From: Gaiellasilicea sp963705515
GTDB lineage: Bacteria > Actinomycetota > Thermoleophilia > Gaiellales > Gaiellaceae
Reading direction: 5' to 3'
Assembly: GCA_963705515.1 (NCBI GenBank)
Contig: CAVPJV010000009.1
Coordinates: forward strand, 372,001 to 436,000
DNA length: 64,000 bases
Shown in pieces: positions 53,650 through 64,000 of the stretch (position 1 is the stretch's first letter; each line of letters begins with the position of its first letter). The notes beneath the pieces were generated by a model. That model was given only the letters and a program-made list of their open reading frames with translations, was not told the DNA's origin and ran no database searches. The position numbers and the translations under genes were made by a program.

Positions 53650-54045
53650 GTGAGCAGCCGGGTACGCCGTATCTCCATCGCCCTCGGGCTTCTCCTCGCG
53701 CTCGGCGTGCTCATCGGCGTCGGCTCGGCGGACCGCCTCACCGGCGACGACGAGAGCGCGACGACGGGAGCCGTTGTCACCCAGGCCGAGCCCGATCCCT
53801 ATCCGCTGTCGACTGGGAGGACGCCGAGGTCGGTGCAGCTCTCCGTCTACGAGCGCGCCTACAGCGAGTGTGCGTCGACCGAGGTCGAGCTACTGGCCTC
53901 GAAGTACAAGGCGGCCGACACGTCGCCCGAAGGCGTCGCCAAGGTCGTCGGCCGAGCCTGGGCGAGCTACTTCAAAGCCGGTCAGGACGCGGTTCAGGAC
54001 GGTCAGGATGGCTGCCAGCAGGGCCAGCAGGACCGCAACAAGTAG
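53650..54045 (+). CDS. Small secreted/membrane-anchored protein
   Basis: 131 residues from GTG 53650, GGGGGG upstream. An N-terminal hydrophobic segment (ISIALGLLLALGVLIGVGSA, ~8-27) precedes a helical domain, SVQLSVYERAYSECASTEVELLASKYKAAD with one Cys, and a Gln/Asp-rich tail (QDGQDGCQQGQQDRNK) with a second Cys. Family not recognised. Its last 74 bp overlap the convergent subtilase gene. Confidence 0.65.
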   Translation: MSSRVRRISIALGLLLALGVLIGVGSADRLTGDDESATTGAVVTQAEPDPYPLSTGRTPRSVQLSVYERAYSECASTEVELLASKYKAADTSPEGVAKVVGRAWASYFKAGQDAVQDGQDGCQQGQQDRNK

Positions 54046-55087
54046 CAGAGAGCGCGGTTGCAGTCGCCGCAGCGTCGACGCGGCCGGTGGCGACGAAGTC
54101 GCCGACGTGGACAGCGTTGGAGGACAGTGCGCTGACGATCTGATCGACGGACGCATCGCGCGCGGCTGAGCGCGCCAGCGCGGCGACGCCCGAAGTGAAG
54201 GCCGCCGCCGAGGAGGTACCGCAGAAGTCGGCATAACCCCCACCCGCCTGCGTCGACTGGCTGCAGCCGGGGGCGGCCAGCGTGACCCAGTTGCCGTAGG
54301 TGGCCCACTCGTAGCGGCCGTCTGCCGAGTCGGTGCCGGTGACGCTGACGACACCAGGCTGGCCTGCGGGGAACGTGACGTCGGCGCTGCCGTTGTTGCC
54401 GGCGGCCGCGACGATCAGGACCCCCTGGGAGCGGGCGTGCTCGAGCGCGGCCGCGACGCCGGCATCGGGCCCGGACATGACGAAGCTCATGTTGATCACG
54501 CGCGCTCCGTGGTCGGCCGCCCAGACGATCCCCTCGGCGATGTCCTCCGCCGTTCCCTCACCGTTTCCGGCGATCACCTTGACCGGCATCAGCGAGCACT
54601 GCGAGCAGGCTCCGACGCCGCCGATCCCGTTGTTCGAGCGGGCGGCGATCACGCCGGCCACGAGCGTCCCATGCCCGTGGTCGTCGTTCGGGTCGGCGTC
54701 CTCGTTGACGGCGTCCCACCCCTCGACGAACGAGCCCTGCAAGTCGGGGTGGTTGCGGTCGATCCCGGTGTCGAGCACGGCGACGACGGTGTCCGCCGCG
54801 CCGCGCGTCACGCGCCAGGCGGCCGGGGCATGAACCTTGGCGAGCGACCAGGAATCGCGCCAGAGCGGATCGTTCGGGAGTGTCGTGTCGGCTGCGACGG
54901 GCCGCGGCTTCGCCTTGGGCCTGCTGGGCTTGGCCGCATTCAGCTTGACCGGCTTGCGCGCGGGACCGACGATGTGCGCAGTCGCCTCGACTGCCGGAGT
55001 GCCGGAAGCCGGGCTGATCTGGCCCGGGAGGACGAGCAGCACGACGGCCGCTGCGACGACGACGGCGGATCGAACGAGCGAGAACAC
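53972..55087 (-). CDS. Secreted S8 subtilisin-like protease
   Basis: 371 residues. Signal peptide (SAVVVAAAVVLLVLPGQISPASG), basic Pro/Lys linker (PVKLNAAKPSRPKAKPRPVA), catalytic domain: Asp in VVAVLDTGIDRNHPDL (~100), His in DDHGHGTLVAGV (~137), Asn in VAAAGNNG, Ser in FCGTSSAAAFTSG (~298). The last ~20 residues (CCGPAGPAGSHPDRPEPRP) are antisense to the gene at 53650 and may be a read-through beyond a lost stop. Paralogue of the protease at 49553 (shared CSQC/CWGC MP segment). Confidence 0.88.
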   Translation of the reverse strand: MFSLVRSAVVVAAAVVLLVLPGQISPASGTPAVEATAHIVGPARKPVKLNAAKPSRPKAKPRPVAADTTLPNDPLWRDSWSLAKVHAPAAWRVTRGAADTVVAVLDTGIDRNHPDLQGSFVEGWDAVNEDADPNDDHGHGTLVAGVIAARSNNGIGGVGACSQCSLMPVKVIAGNGEGTAEDIAEGIVWAADHGARVINMSFVMSGPDAGVAAALEHARSQGVLIVAAAGNNGSADVTFPAGQPGVVSVTGTDSADGRYEWATYGNWVTLAAPGCSQSTQAGGGYADFCGTSSAAAFTSGVAALARSAARDASVDQIVSALSSNAVHVGDFVATGRVDAAATATALSATCCGPAGPAGSHPDRPEPRPDRL

Positions 55088-55151
55088 CGTCTCGCTATCG
55101 GCACCCCCGCCCTATCCTTTAGCCCCGGCTGCCGCCGTTGCCGCGCGAGAA

Positions 55152-56202
55152 TCAGGAGATCTTGGCGCGGAAGGGCGCCTGCGCCCGTAGGCGGCCCTGC
55201 TGCACGACGACGGTCGCGCTGACCATCGAGCCGCGGGTGTCCGGCGGCAGCCGCCAGGCGCACACCGCTGAGCCTGCGCGGAGGCGGCGCGTCAGCACCT
55301 CCAGCGGACGGCCGTGCAGCCGTGCGCTGCAGAAGACGTGTCCCGTCTTCAGCCTGGCTCCGCGCTTCAGGACGATGACCTTGCTCCCGAGCACGTGCCC
55401 CGCGGCCGGCCGCCTCGGAGTGAGCGTCAGCTGGCGGAAGGTGAGCGGATTCGCCGCGGAGGCGGTCTTCGGAGCCGGTGCCGGCTGTTCCGCCCCCGGC
55501 GGGCCGGGCGGCGCCGGCGGCTTGGGGCCTGGCTGTGGCGGAGAGGGCGGTGCGGGAACGGGCGGAACCGGAGCCGGGACGGGCGCAGGGCCGGGCGGCG
55601 GGAGGAGGCGGAGACGGAGGCGGAGGCGGCGGAGGCGGTGGAGGCGGCGGCGGCGGCGGAGACCCGCTCCCGCTCGACGAGAACGTGTGCGCCCAGTAGA
55701 GCTGACCCGAGGCGCTGGCCGCCGCGCCGGAACCCATCGAGGCGTAGTTCGGATTCTCGATGTTCGCACGGTGCCCGGGTGAGTTGAGCCAGCCGTCGAC
55801 GACGGAAGCGGGCGACGGGAACCCTGCAGCGATGTTCTCGCCCCAGCTGCCTGTGACCCCGCACGCGGCCATCCGCTCGCCCGTGCTGCGCGAGACGGGC
55901 GGCGCCGGGTCGTCGTGTGCCATGTAGCCGTACTTCGCCATGTGGCGCGCCTTCCAGACCGCCGCTGCCTGGAGAGCAGAGCCGACCGTGAGTTGCCGCA
56001 GCCCGAGCGTGGCACGGTGCGCATTGACGAGGTCAACGGTCTGGGCGGCGAAGTCGGCTCGGAGTGTCCCCCAGTCAGAGCCCGGTGAACAATCGCCCGC
56101 CGCGGCGGTCGCGCGCGCCGGCGACGCCGTCGAGCCAACGGTGCCTGCGGCGATGGCGCAGACAAGCGCGATGACGGCGAGTGAACGGCTCAGGACATCC
56201 AT
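55152..56202 (-). CDS. Secreted CAP-domain protein with polyproline linker (one frame break)
   Basis: ATG 56202 opens a signal peptide (SLAVIALVCAIAAGTVGSTA) and a SCP/CAP domain: VDLVNAHRATLGLRQL, AVWKARHMAKYGYMAHDDP (His), GSWGENIAAGF (Glu) and WLNSPGHRANIENPNYASMG (His). A run of about 15 Pro follows. The frame breaks near 55610 inside this repeat, as expected of a copy-number or read error. After it comes a Pro-rich linker and an ordered C-terminal beta domain (LTFRQLTLTPRRPAAGHVLGSKVIV in parts) with two Cys. CAP proteins act outside the cell; the ligand is unknown. Confidence 0.85.
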
Positions 56203-56294
56203 CAGGCGGCTGAACAGGTACTTCGGGGGTCTGCAGTGCTACCTGGAGGATCGACACTAGCAGGGTAAAACTTGACGCCGGACAGTACCTGAGA

Positions 56295-57942
56295 TCAGTG
56301 AATCTCCTGCGCAGCCTCTGTGAGCTTCGCCAGTGCCGCCTGCAACTCCTTCACGCGCTCGAGCTCCGCGCTTGCCAGCTCACGGCGCAATCGGCGCGCC
56401 CGGAGATTGAGCAGCAGCTCCTTGCCGGTTCGCTCGTCGAGCGCCTCGCGGGCGGCGCGCGCGTCGAGCTCGGCACGCAGCGCCACGAGTGCGTCGTCCT
56501 CCTCGCCCCCGTCGACGAGGAACGCCCGGAAACGCCGGTGGAGCTCAGAGTCGAAATGGTCGGCCGACAGCTCCGCGAGGAGCGTGACGAGCGTCGGGTG
56601 CAGGACACACGCGGCGAGGACCCGCCGCTCGAGCTGTTCGCCCTTCTCCAGCATCGCCGGCGAGAGCTCGACCGGAGCGGGACGGCCGCCGGCCCGTCGC
56701 CCCCAGCCCCGCCAGCGTCTCCCGCGGCAGATCGAGCGTGTCCGCGAGCAGCCGCAGCGCGTCCTGGCGCTCCGGTGAGTCCTCGACCTTCGCGAGCACC
56801 TCCCGCGCGCGGACGAATGCCTCCTGCCGGTCCGGCGTGCGCTCGAGCTCGAGCCGGACGCGATGGACGACGTAGCTCGACGCACCGCCGAGGCGCTGTT
56901 CGAAGCCCGCGGGCGCGTCGGCTGGATCCTGACCCTTCGGCAGCGTCACGACCCGCACGTCGAAGCCCAGCGTGGTCGCGAGCTCCATCCCCCGGAGCGT
57001 CGCGTCCTCGCCGGCCGCGTCGGAGTCGAAGCAGAGGTAGAGCCGCCGCGTCAGCCGTTGCAGCTCCTTCAGCTGGCGCTCGGTCAGCGCTGTCCCCATC
57101 GAGGCGACGACCGGCTCGAACCCGGCCTGGCGCAGGGCGATCACGTCGGTGTTCCCCTCGACGACGACGGCCCGCTCCTGCTTCGCGATCGCCGTGCGTG
57201 CGAGATCGAGGCCGTAGAGAATCGCCGACTTGTGGAAGAGCTCCCCTTCGGGCGAGTTCACGTACTTGCCCCGGAGCGGATCGTCGTCGTGCAGCTTGCG
57301 CGCCTGGAAGCCGACGACCCGGCCGCGCGCGTCGGAGAGCGGGAACATCAACCGCTGCGGGAAGTAGTCGTTGCCGCGCGCGTTGGTGAGCCCGGCGCCG
57401 CGCAGCTCCTCGGCGGTGAAGCCCTTCTCGCGCGCCTTCTGGGCGAGACCCGTGCCGGGTGAAAGACCGAGGCGGAACTCGCGGCAGACCGCCTCGCCGA
57501 GGCCGCGGCTCTCGAGGTACTCGCGCACGGGGATACCGGCCGCGGCCTCCCAGAGGTAGCGCTCGTAGAACGAGGCCGCTTGGTCGAGCACCGCGTGGAG
57601 CCGGTCGCGGCGCTTCCGCGACTCCTCCTGCTGCGGCGACGTCTCTTCGTACTCGAGCGTGACGCGGAACCGCTCGGCCAGCCACTCGACCGCGCCGGCG
57701 AAGTCGAGGTTCTCGGTCTCGCGGACGAACGTGATCACGTCCCCGCCCTTGCCGCAGCCGAAGCAGTGGTAGAGCTTGTCGGCCGGGTTGACCGAGAAGC
57801 TCGGCGTGCGTTCCTCGTGGAAGGGGCAGCGCCCGGAGTAGCGCGCGCCGGCCTTCCGCAGCGCCGTGCGCCCGGAGACGACCTCCACCATGTCGGACGC
57901 CGAGACGACCTCTCTGACCGACGACTCTTTGATCCGGGGCAT
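56295..57942 (-). CDS. dnaG: DNA primase DnaG (one frame break)
   Basis: Makes RNA primers at the replication fork. ATG 57942: N-terminal zinc finger CPFHEERTPSFSV...YHCFGCGKGGD (~40-68), then the RNA-polymerase core with the TOPRIM motifs VVVEGNTDVIALRQAG (~250-265) and YLCFDSDAAGEDATLRG (~299-315). The break lies in a C5 run (56700-56704): removing one base turns LAGLGATGRR into LAGLGRRAGG and continues to the C-terminal helicase-binding domain (MLEKGEQLERRVLAACVLHP). The break in an essential gene inside a homopolymer is best explained as a sequencing error. Confidence 0.93.
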
Positions 57943-58901
57943 CGGTAGGATAGCTGCTCAGCGTACGACAGCGCGAAGCGGTCGGTCATGCCCGAGACGA
58001 ACGCGCGGATCTCGTCCTCGGAGTCGCCGCGGTCGACGAGGTGGGTGAAGATGCGGCCGATCGTCTCGTGGGCGCGCACGTGCTCCTCGCGCGCGTGCTC
58101 GCCGAGGTAGACCCGCTCGAACATGAAGGCGCGAAGCGCCAGCATCGAGGCGCCGACGTCGTCGCTCTGGACGATGTCGCCGGCCTGCTCGGAGCTCTCG
58201 ATCAGGTCGTGCACGAGCGCGTCGATCCGGTTCGAGCCGGTGTCTCCGAGCAGCTCGATCTCGGCGCGCGGCAGGTCGTCGGGCACGAGCAGCCCCCACC
58301 GGATCGCGTCGTCGATGTCGTGGTTGATGTAGGCGACCCGGTCGACGAGCCGCACGATCTTCCCTTCCAGCGTTGCCGGCTCCTGCTCGCCCGTGTGCGT
58401 GAGGATCCCGTCGCGGACCTCCGCGGTCAGGTTGAGCTCCTCAGCGATCCGCAGCGACTGCTCGTTGTGCCGGAAGCCGGAGTCGAAGTGCTCGCGCAGG
58501 CATGCATCGAGCTGCTCCTCGCCCGCGTGCCCGAACGGCGGGTGGCCCATGTCGTGGCCGAGCCCGATCGCCTCGGTCAGATCCTCGTTCAGCCGCAGCG
58601 CGCGAGCGACCACGCGGGCGATCCCGGTCGTCTCGAGCGTGTGCGTGATCCGCGTCCGGTAGTGGTCGCCGGCGGGGTCGATGAAGACCTGCGTCTTGCC
58701 CTTGAGGCGGCGGAACGGCTTCGAGTGCACGATCCGGTCGCGGTCGCGCTGGAAGGGCGTCCTGATCCCGCACTCCTCTTCCTCCCGCAGTCTCCCCCGC
58801 GTCTCGTACGAGCGGACGGCGAGCGGTGACAGCAGCTCGTCCTCGGCCGCGCGCACGCGAGCCTCGAAGGCGTCGGCGACTCGTCCGGCGAGGTCGGGCA
58901 C
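57735..58901 (-). CDS. dgt: Deoxyguanosinetriphosphate triphosphohydrolase-like HD protein
   Basis: Hydrolyses dNTPs to deoxynucleoside and triphosphate. HD-domain markers: FRRLKGKTQVF (~62), DHYRTRITHTLETTGIARVVARAL (~77-100), LGHDMGHPPFGHAGEEQL (~112-129, HD pair), GFRHNEQSLRI, and VDRVAYINHDIDDAIRWG (~184-201). The family normally ends near FALSYAEQLS (57950), whereas the frame stays open 208 bp into dnaG in a different frame; a lost stop or indel near 57950 is likely. dgt-dnaG adjacency is common in actinobacteria. Confidence 0.88.
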   Translation of the reverse strand: MPDLAGRVADAFEARVRAAEDELLSPLAVRSYETRGRLREEEECGIRTPFQRDRDRIVHSKPFRRLKGKTQVFIDPAGDHYRTRITHTLETTGIARVVARALRLNEDLTEAIGLGHDMGHPPFGHAGEEQLDACLREHFDSGFRHNEQSLRIAEELNLTAEVRDGILTHTGEQEPATLEGKIVRLVDRVAYINHDIDDAIRWGLLVPDDLPRAEIELLGDTGSNRIDALVHDLIESSEQAGDIVQSDDVGASMLALRAFMFERVYLGEHAREEHVRAHETIGRIFTHLVDRGDSEDEIRAFVSGMTDRFALSYAEQLSYRCPGSKSRRSERSSRRPTWWRSSPGARRCGRPARATPGAAPSTRNARRASRSTRPTSSTTASAAARAGT

Positions 58902-58921
58902 GCCTCAAGCGTAGTCGCCGC

Positions 58922-59275
58922 TCAGGATTGCGCAGGTGGCGGGAGCAGCTCCGACTCGAACTCGCGAAAGAGCTCGTGCACATCGCTCCAGTCACCCTCG
59001 TGCAGGCGGGCGATCAGCTGCTCGATCCTCGGCGTCATCACGAGGAGGTAGCGCGCGGGCGCCGGCGAGGGGTTGCCGTAGGCGTGCGGCGTCCCCTTCT
59101 CGACGAAAACCGTCGTCCCGGCCGGTGCGTCGACCGTTTCTGCTCCGACGCGAAAGCGGAGGCTCCCCGCGAGCACGTGCCAGGCCTCGTCGTCGGCGTG
59201 ATGGACGTGGAACGGCGCGATCCACTCGGTGCCGCCGGGATCGTCCCACTCGACGATGACGAAGTCGCGAGGCAT
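58922..59275 (-). CDS. Small single-domain cupin protein
   Basis: 117 residues from ATG 59275. Cupin motif 1 in PFHVHHADDEAWHVLAGSLRFRVG (~23-46: two His, Glu, His) and motif 2 in VFVEKGTPHAYGNPSP (~56-71). Complete metal site, so a small metalloenzyme or binding protein; function unknown. It follows the SDR gene by 2 bp on the same strand and is probably co-transcribed. Confidence 0.85.
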   Translation of the reverse strand: MPRDFVIVEWDDPGGTEWIAPFHVHHADDEAWHVLAGSLRFRVGAETVDAPAGTTVFVEKGTPHAYGNPSPAPARYLLVMTPRIEQLIARLHEGDWSDVHELFREFESELLPPPAQS

Positions 59276-59277
59276 GC

Positions 59278-60027
59278 TCAGATGATGATCGGGACGGTGC
59301 CGCCGTCCGCAGACCAGGCCGCGCCGGTGACGTACGACGCTCGCTCGGAGGCGAGAAACGCGATCACGGCGGCGATCTCCTCCGGCTGGGCCAGCCTCCC
59401 CAAGGGCCGTCCAGCGCCAACCTTGGCAAGCACGTCGTCGCGCTCGCCCTGCTGGTCCGCGAGGCCTCCCTCTCCCAGCCAGGCGTCCGTCGCGGTCGGC
59501 CCAGGCGTGACGGCGTTGCAGCGGATCCCGTCGGCAGCGTACGTGTCGGCGACGAGGCGCGAGAGCGACAGCACCGCAGCCTTCGTCACCGAGTAGTGCG
59601 GCATCCCGACGGAGGGTCGCTTGCCGGCAGTCGACGAGACGTTGACGATCGAGCCCCTGCTCGCCAGCAGAGGCGGTAGCGCAGCGCGGATCGCGCGCAC
59701 GAAGCTCATCACGTTCAGCTGCCACAGCTGCTCCCACTCCTCGTCGGTGACCTCGGAGAAGCGCGTGTGGATCGCGAAGCCGACGTTGTTGACGAGGACG
59801 TCGAGCCCGCCGAGCTCAGCAGTGGCAGCGTCGACGACGCGTGCGGGTGCGTCCGGCTCGGAGAGGTCGGCGCGAATGTGGAGCTGCTCCCCCGCCCCGG
59901 GCGCCTCGCTTCGCCCGCACGTCGCGACGCGCGCGCCTTCGGCCGCGAGCAGCTTGGCGGTCTCGAGGCCGATCCCGCCGGTCGAGCCGGTGACGAGACA
60001 CGCCTTCCCCTGGAGGCCGAGATCCAT
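59278..60027 (-). CDS. Short-chain dehydrogenase/reductase (SDR)
   Basis: 249 residues from ATG 60027. NAD(P) motif VTGSTGGIGLETAKLL (~11-26), NNVG (~85), catalytic Ser in NVSSTAG, Tyr-x-x-x-Lys in HYSVTKAAVLSLSRL (~145), and the C-terminal ASYVTGAAWSADGG of classical SDRs. The absence of an Asp after strand 2 favours NADPH (CGRSEAPG). Substrate unknown; FabG-like. Confidence 0.9.
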   Translation of the reverse strand: MDLGLQGKACLVTGSTGGIGLETAKLLAAEGARVATCGRSEAPGAGEQLHIRADLSEPDAPARVVDAATAELGGLDVLVNNVGFAIHTRFSEVTDEEWEQLWQLNVMSFVRAIRAALPPLLASRGSIVNVSSTAGKRPSVGMPHYSVTKAAVLSLSRLVADTYAADGIRCNAVTPGPTATDAWLGEGGLADQQGERDDVLAKVGAGRPLGRLAQPEEIAAVIAFLASERASYVTGAAWSADGGTVPIII

Positions 60028-60047
60028 CGGACGGCTAGCGTAGCGGG

Positions 60048-60578
60048 GTGACCACCCTCCTCCTGGCACGACACGGCGAGACCGACTGGAACCGCGAGTT
60101 TCGGATCCAGGGCTCGTCCGACATCCAGCTGAACGAGCTCGGCCGGCAGCAGGCGCGGTTCCTCGCCCAGGAGCTGACCGACGTCGAGCTCGATGCGATC
60201 TACTCCAGCGACCTCAGCCGTGCGCAAGCGACGGCAGCCGCGGTCGCGGCCACGCACGGGCTCGGGGTGATGCTCGATCCGAGACTGCGCGAACGCTCCT
60301 TCGGCAGCTGGGAAGGCCTCACCCGCGAGGACGTCTCCGCGTTCCCGAAGGGCTCGCGCCACGACGGTGAGAGCGACGACGACGTTCGGGAGCGCGTTCT
60401 CGCCGCCGTCGAGGAGATCGCGGCGAACCACCCCGGCGAGCAGGTGCTGATCGTCTCCCACGGCGGTGCGCTGAACACGCTCTGGCATCACGCGCTCGGC
60501 GTCCACGTCGAGCGCTGGGCCAACTGCGCCGTCTACAAGCTCGCGGTTCGGGACGACGGATTCGTGGAGATAGACTGA
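60048..60578 (+). CDS. Histidine-phosphatase (phosphoglycerate-mutase-like) family
   Basis: 176 residues from GTG 60048. RHGETDWN (8-15) provides the phosphorylated His; IYSSDLSRAQATA (~50-62), RERSFGSWEGL (~80-90) and the second His in IVSHGGALNTL (~142-152). Small length and the WEG motif fit CobC/PhoE/GpmB-like phosphatases, not dPGM. Divergent from the SDR gene with a 20-bp gap. Confidence 0.9.
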   Translation: MTTLLLARHGETDWNREFRIQGSSDIQLNELGRQQARFLAQELTDVELDAIYSSDLSRAQATAAAVAATHGLGVMLDPRLRERSFGSWEGLTREDVSAFPKGSRHDGESDDDVRERVLAAVEEIAANHPGEQVLIVSHGGALNTLWHHALGVHVERWANCAVYKLAVRDDGFVEID

Positions 60579-60585
60579 GCGACCC

Positions 60586-60846
60586 GTGGACGACTACACG
60601 AACAAGTACAAGGGCGAACAGATCGAAGTCGCCCTCTTCGGCGGCGAGTATCAGGAAGGTGTTCTCACCGCCTATTGCTCGATCGAGGACGTCCCCCACA
60701 TCGAGCTGAACGGCCACATTCTCGTGCCGCTCCAGAACGTCGCGTCGCTGCACTGCTCGAGCCGCTGCGACGCACCGGAGCCGGACTGGCCACCCCGCGG
60801 CCTCGGCGACGACGACCGCGACGGCCTCGGCGACGACGACGCCTAG
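60586..60846 (+). CDS. Small protein with acidic Asp-rich tail
   Basis: 86 residues from GTG 60586. First ~60 residues are ordered (IEVALFGGEYQEGVLTAYCSIEDVPHIELNGHILVPL-type beta strands) with two or three Cys; the tail RGLGDDDRDGLGDDDA is a short repeat of GLGDDD, acidic. Lies 8 bp after the phosphatase gene and 3 bp before the M48 protease gene, so it is likely co-transcribed. Family not recognised. Confidence 0.65.
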   Translation: MDDYTNKYKGEQIEVALFGGEYQEGVLTAYCSIEDVPHIELNGHILVPLQNVASLHCSSRCDAPEPDWPPRGLGDDDRDGLGDDDA

Positions 60847-60849
60847 CCC

Positions 60850-61650
60850 ATGCGGCTCGCAGCCGCATTGAACATCGCCAAGTGGTGGCTGGTGGTCGCG
60901 ATGCTGGCCGGGTTCTTCGGTGCGCTTGGCTGGGCTCTGGGTGGGCCGCAGACGGCGTCCGTGTTCGTGTTCTGCACCCTGCTCGCCGCCCTCGCCGTGT
61001 ACGCGTATGCCGATCGAGCGCTCCTCGGGATGCTCGGCGCCCGGGAGTACGCGCTCGCCGAGGATCCGTTGCTGCGCTCGACCGTGGACGCGCTCGCGGC
61101 CAAGATCGGCGTCCTCCCGCCGAAGCTCTACCTGATCCCCGACGGGTATCCGCGCGCGCTCGCCGCCGGCCGCGGGCCGACCGGCTCGTCGATCGCGTTC
61201 TCGACCGGCCTGCTCGGCGCGCTGACGCCGGCCGAGCTCGAAGCCGTGATCGCGCACGAGCTCGCGCACGTCCGCCGCCGGGACGTCCTGACGCAGACCT
61301 CTGCGGTCATGCTCGCCGTCGTCCTGGTCGACCTCTCCCGGATCGGCGGCTGGTTCGAGCGGGCGCTGCTGGCGATTCTCGGCCCGATCGCAGCCGCATT
61401 CGTGCACCTCCTGCTCTCCCCGAGGCGAGAGCTGGCGGCGGACCGGATGGCGTCGTCGGTGCTCGGCTCCGTCGACGGGCTCGCGGACGCACTCCTCAAG
61501 CTCGACCGGGCCAGCGACCTCGTCTCCTTCCAGGCGAGCCCGGCGACGGAGCCGCTCTACACCGTCAATCCGTTCGCCGAGGAAGGCCTGGCGGCGCTCT
61601 TCGTCACGCACCCGCCGCTGCGGGAGCGGTTACTGCGCCTGACCGGCTAG
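60850..61650 (+). CDS. M48 (HtpX-like) membrane zinc metalloprotease
   Basis: 266 residues from ATG 60850. Two N-terminal membrane spans (WWLVVAMLAGFFGALGWALG, ASVFVFCTLLAALAVYAYA), the zinc motif AVIAHELAHVRRRD (~134-147, HExxH as HELAH), two further hydrophobic spans and the third ligand in SPRRELAADRMAS (~193). Membrane-protein quality-control protease. The end overlaps the convergent GNAT gene by about 20 bp. Confidence 0.92.
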   Translation: MRLAAALNIAKWWLVVAMLAGFFGALGWALGGPQTASVFVFCTLLAALAVYAYADRALLGMLGAREYALAEDPLLRSTVDALAAKIGVLPPKLYLIPDGYPRALAAGRGPTGSSIAFSTGLLGALTPAELEAVIAHELAHVRRRDVLTQTSAVMLAVVLVDLSRIGGWFERALLAILGPIAAAFVHLLLSPRRELAADRMASSVLGSVDGLADALLKLDRASDLVSFQASPATEPLYTVNPFAEEGLAALFVTHPPLRERLLRLTG

Positions 61651-62139
61651 CTCGAAGAGGATCGCTGTCGTCGTCCCGTCGCGGAAGCCGCGTGGCTCGT
61701 CCACCGGTCCGACCTCGCGGAAGCCGGCCTTGAGCGCGACGCGCTGCGACGCGATGTTGTCGGGGTGGGTCGTCAGGGAGAACCCGGTCACCCCTTGTCC
61801 CCGCGCCCAGTCGACGACGGCGATCACTGCACGCGTCGTCCATCCCTGACCTCGTGCGTCCCGCTTGAGCCAGTAGCCGAGAACGCCGGTCTCGAGACCG
61901 ATTCCGACGACGCCGAGGAATTCACCGGCCGCCGTGATCGCGAAGGTGCGCTCGGCGGCGGCGTCGCGCCACTGCTGCTCGACGTGCGTGAGGAACTCGA
62001 GCCCGTCCTTCTCGGTGTAGGGACTCGGCACGAGCAGGGTGAAGCGCGGGATCTCCGGGTCGCCGCACGCCGCAACGACGGCGCCGAGATCGGCGAGCCC
62101 GAGCGGCCGCAGCACGAGATCGCCGTCGCGGACTTCCAT
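61630..62139 (-). CDS. GNAT acetyltransferase, RimJ/RimL-like
   Basis: 169 residues. N-terminal VRDGDLVLRPLGLADLGAVVAACGDPEIPRF and the acetyl-CoA loop YWLKRDARGQGWTTRAVIAVVDWA (~95-118, RGxGxxT), then HPDNIASQRVALKAGFREVG. Family members acetylate ribosomal proteins or small molecules; the target cannot be told here. Confidence 0.9.
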   Translation of the reverse strand: MEVRDGDLVLRPLGLADLGAVVAACGDPEIPRFTLLVPSPYTEKDGLEFLTHVEQQWRDAAAERTFAITAAGEFLGVVGIGLETGVLGYWLKRDARGQGWTTRAVIAVVDWARGQGVTGFSLTTHPDNIASQRVALKAGFREVGPVDEPRGFRDGTTTAILFELAGQAQ

Positions 62140-62159
62140 TGCGGGAGTCTAGAACGACG

Positions 62160-62185
62160 AGAGGGGCCGCTCTCGCGGCCCCTCT
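62160..62185 (-). terminator. rRNA operon terminator
   Basis: AGAGGGGCCGC and GCGGCCCCTCT form a perfect 11-bp stem around TCTC, just 3' of the 5S gene on the minus strand, followed by a T-containing tail. Confidence 0.8.
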
Positions 62186-62192
62186 GAAGTAA

Positions 62193-62308
<116 letters not shown>

Positions 62309-62367
62309 ATTGTCGAAAGTCCGCCGTTCGGCGCACCCTCAAAACTCCATAGCGATACACAAGTGTT

Positions 62368-64000
<1,633 letters not shown>

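Noticed and set aside
55600..55680. CG-rich repeat as a CRISPR or tandem-repeat element
   Set aside because: It encodes a polyproline linker in the CAP protein; there are no spacers. No CRISPR array was seen anywhere in the window.

Overview
The window is high-GC, densely packed bacterial DNA. Coding is punctuated by short ATGA/GTGA overlaps and GTG/TTG starts are frequent. Gene content suggests an actinobacterial lineage, most likely Thermoleophilia (Gaiellales/Solirubrobacterales-like): a coproheme decarboxylase, many luciferase-like oxidoreductases, a liv-type transporter, hydrolase-cyclase fusions, several secreted subtilases, and a dgt-dnaG pair. The lineage is inferred from content, not from a phylogeny.

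Layout. 0-5.5 kb: the start of uvrC, two tandem secreted glycosidase-like barrels, hemQ and small membrane or lipoprotein genes. 5.8-8.3 kb: an unusual block with one intact bcp/PrxQ peroxiredoxin gene, two bcp fragments that both stop just before the catalytic cysteine, and two paralogous lipoprotein genes in opposite orientation between them. 8.3-18 kb: an Rsm22-like methyltransferase, an acyl-ACP thioesterase, a hydrolase-cyclase fusion, tRNA-Leu, a LuxR regulator beside a subtilase, a secreted copper protein and adenine deaminase.

18-41.5 kb is the most interesting part: about 22 minus-strand genes in three back-to-back transcription units. Unit 1 (38966 down to 29120) encodes a three-subunit molybdenum hydroxylase with a CoxG-like protein, a luciferase-like oxidoreductase, a methyltransferase, an M20-like protein, a peroxiredoxin, an FAH-family hydrolase, an MBL hydrolase and a glyoxalase-fold protein. 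Unit 2 (29011 down to 26682) encodes an M24 peptidase-like enzyme and a homocitrate/isopropylmalate-synthase-like lyase. Unit 3 (26601 down to 18016) encodes a second luciferase-like enzyme, two ketopantoate-reductase-like dehydrogenases, a complete branched-chain-type ABC importer and a second M24-like protein. Two families of palindromes sit at the unit boundaries, and one of them recurs at a divergent promoter to two plus-strand genes. The whole looks like a regulated uptake and catabolic system for an unidentified small molecule, perhaps an N-containing ring or amide.

41.5-56.2 kb is a cell-surface region: a LysM/transglycosylase, a lysyl-oxidase-like protein, an aquaporin, tRNA-Asn, a Calx-beta protein, a Pro/Ala-rich secreted protein, a LuxR regulator with Glu at the phospho-acceptor position, two subtilases, a 792-residue secreted protein with its own terminator (an S-layer candidate) and a CAP-domain protein. 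56.3-62.1 kb is mostly housekeeping (dnaG, dgt, an SDR, a phosphatase, an M48 protease, a GNAT). The window ends in an rRNA operon on the minus strand (5S and the 3' part of 23S).

Caution: at least ten genes, including dnaG, contain single-base frame breaks. The dnaG break lies in a C5 homopolymer. This points to assembly or read errors, so frameshifted genes are described as single genes rather than as proven pseudogenes.
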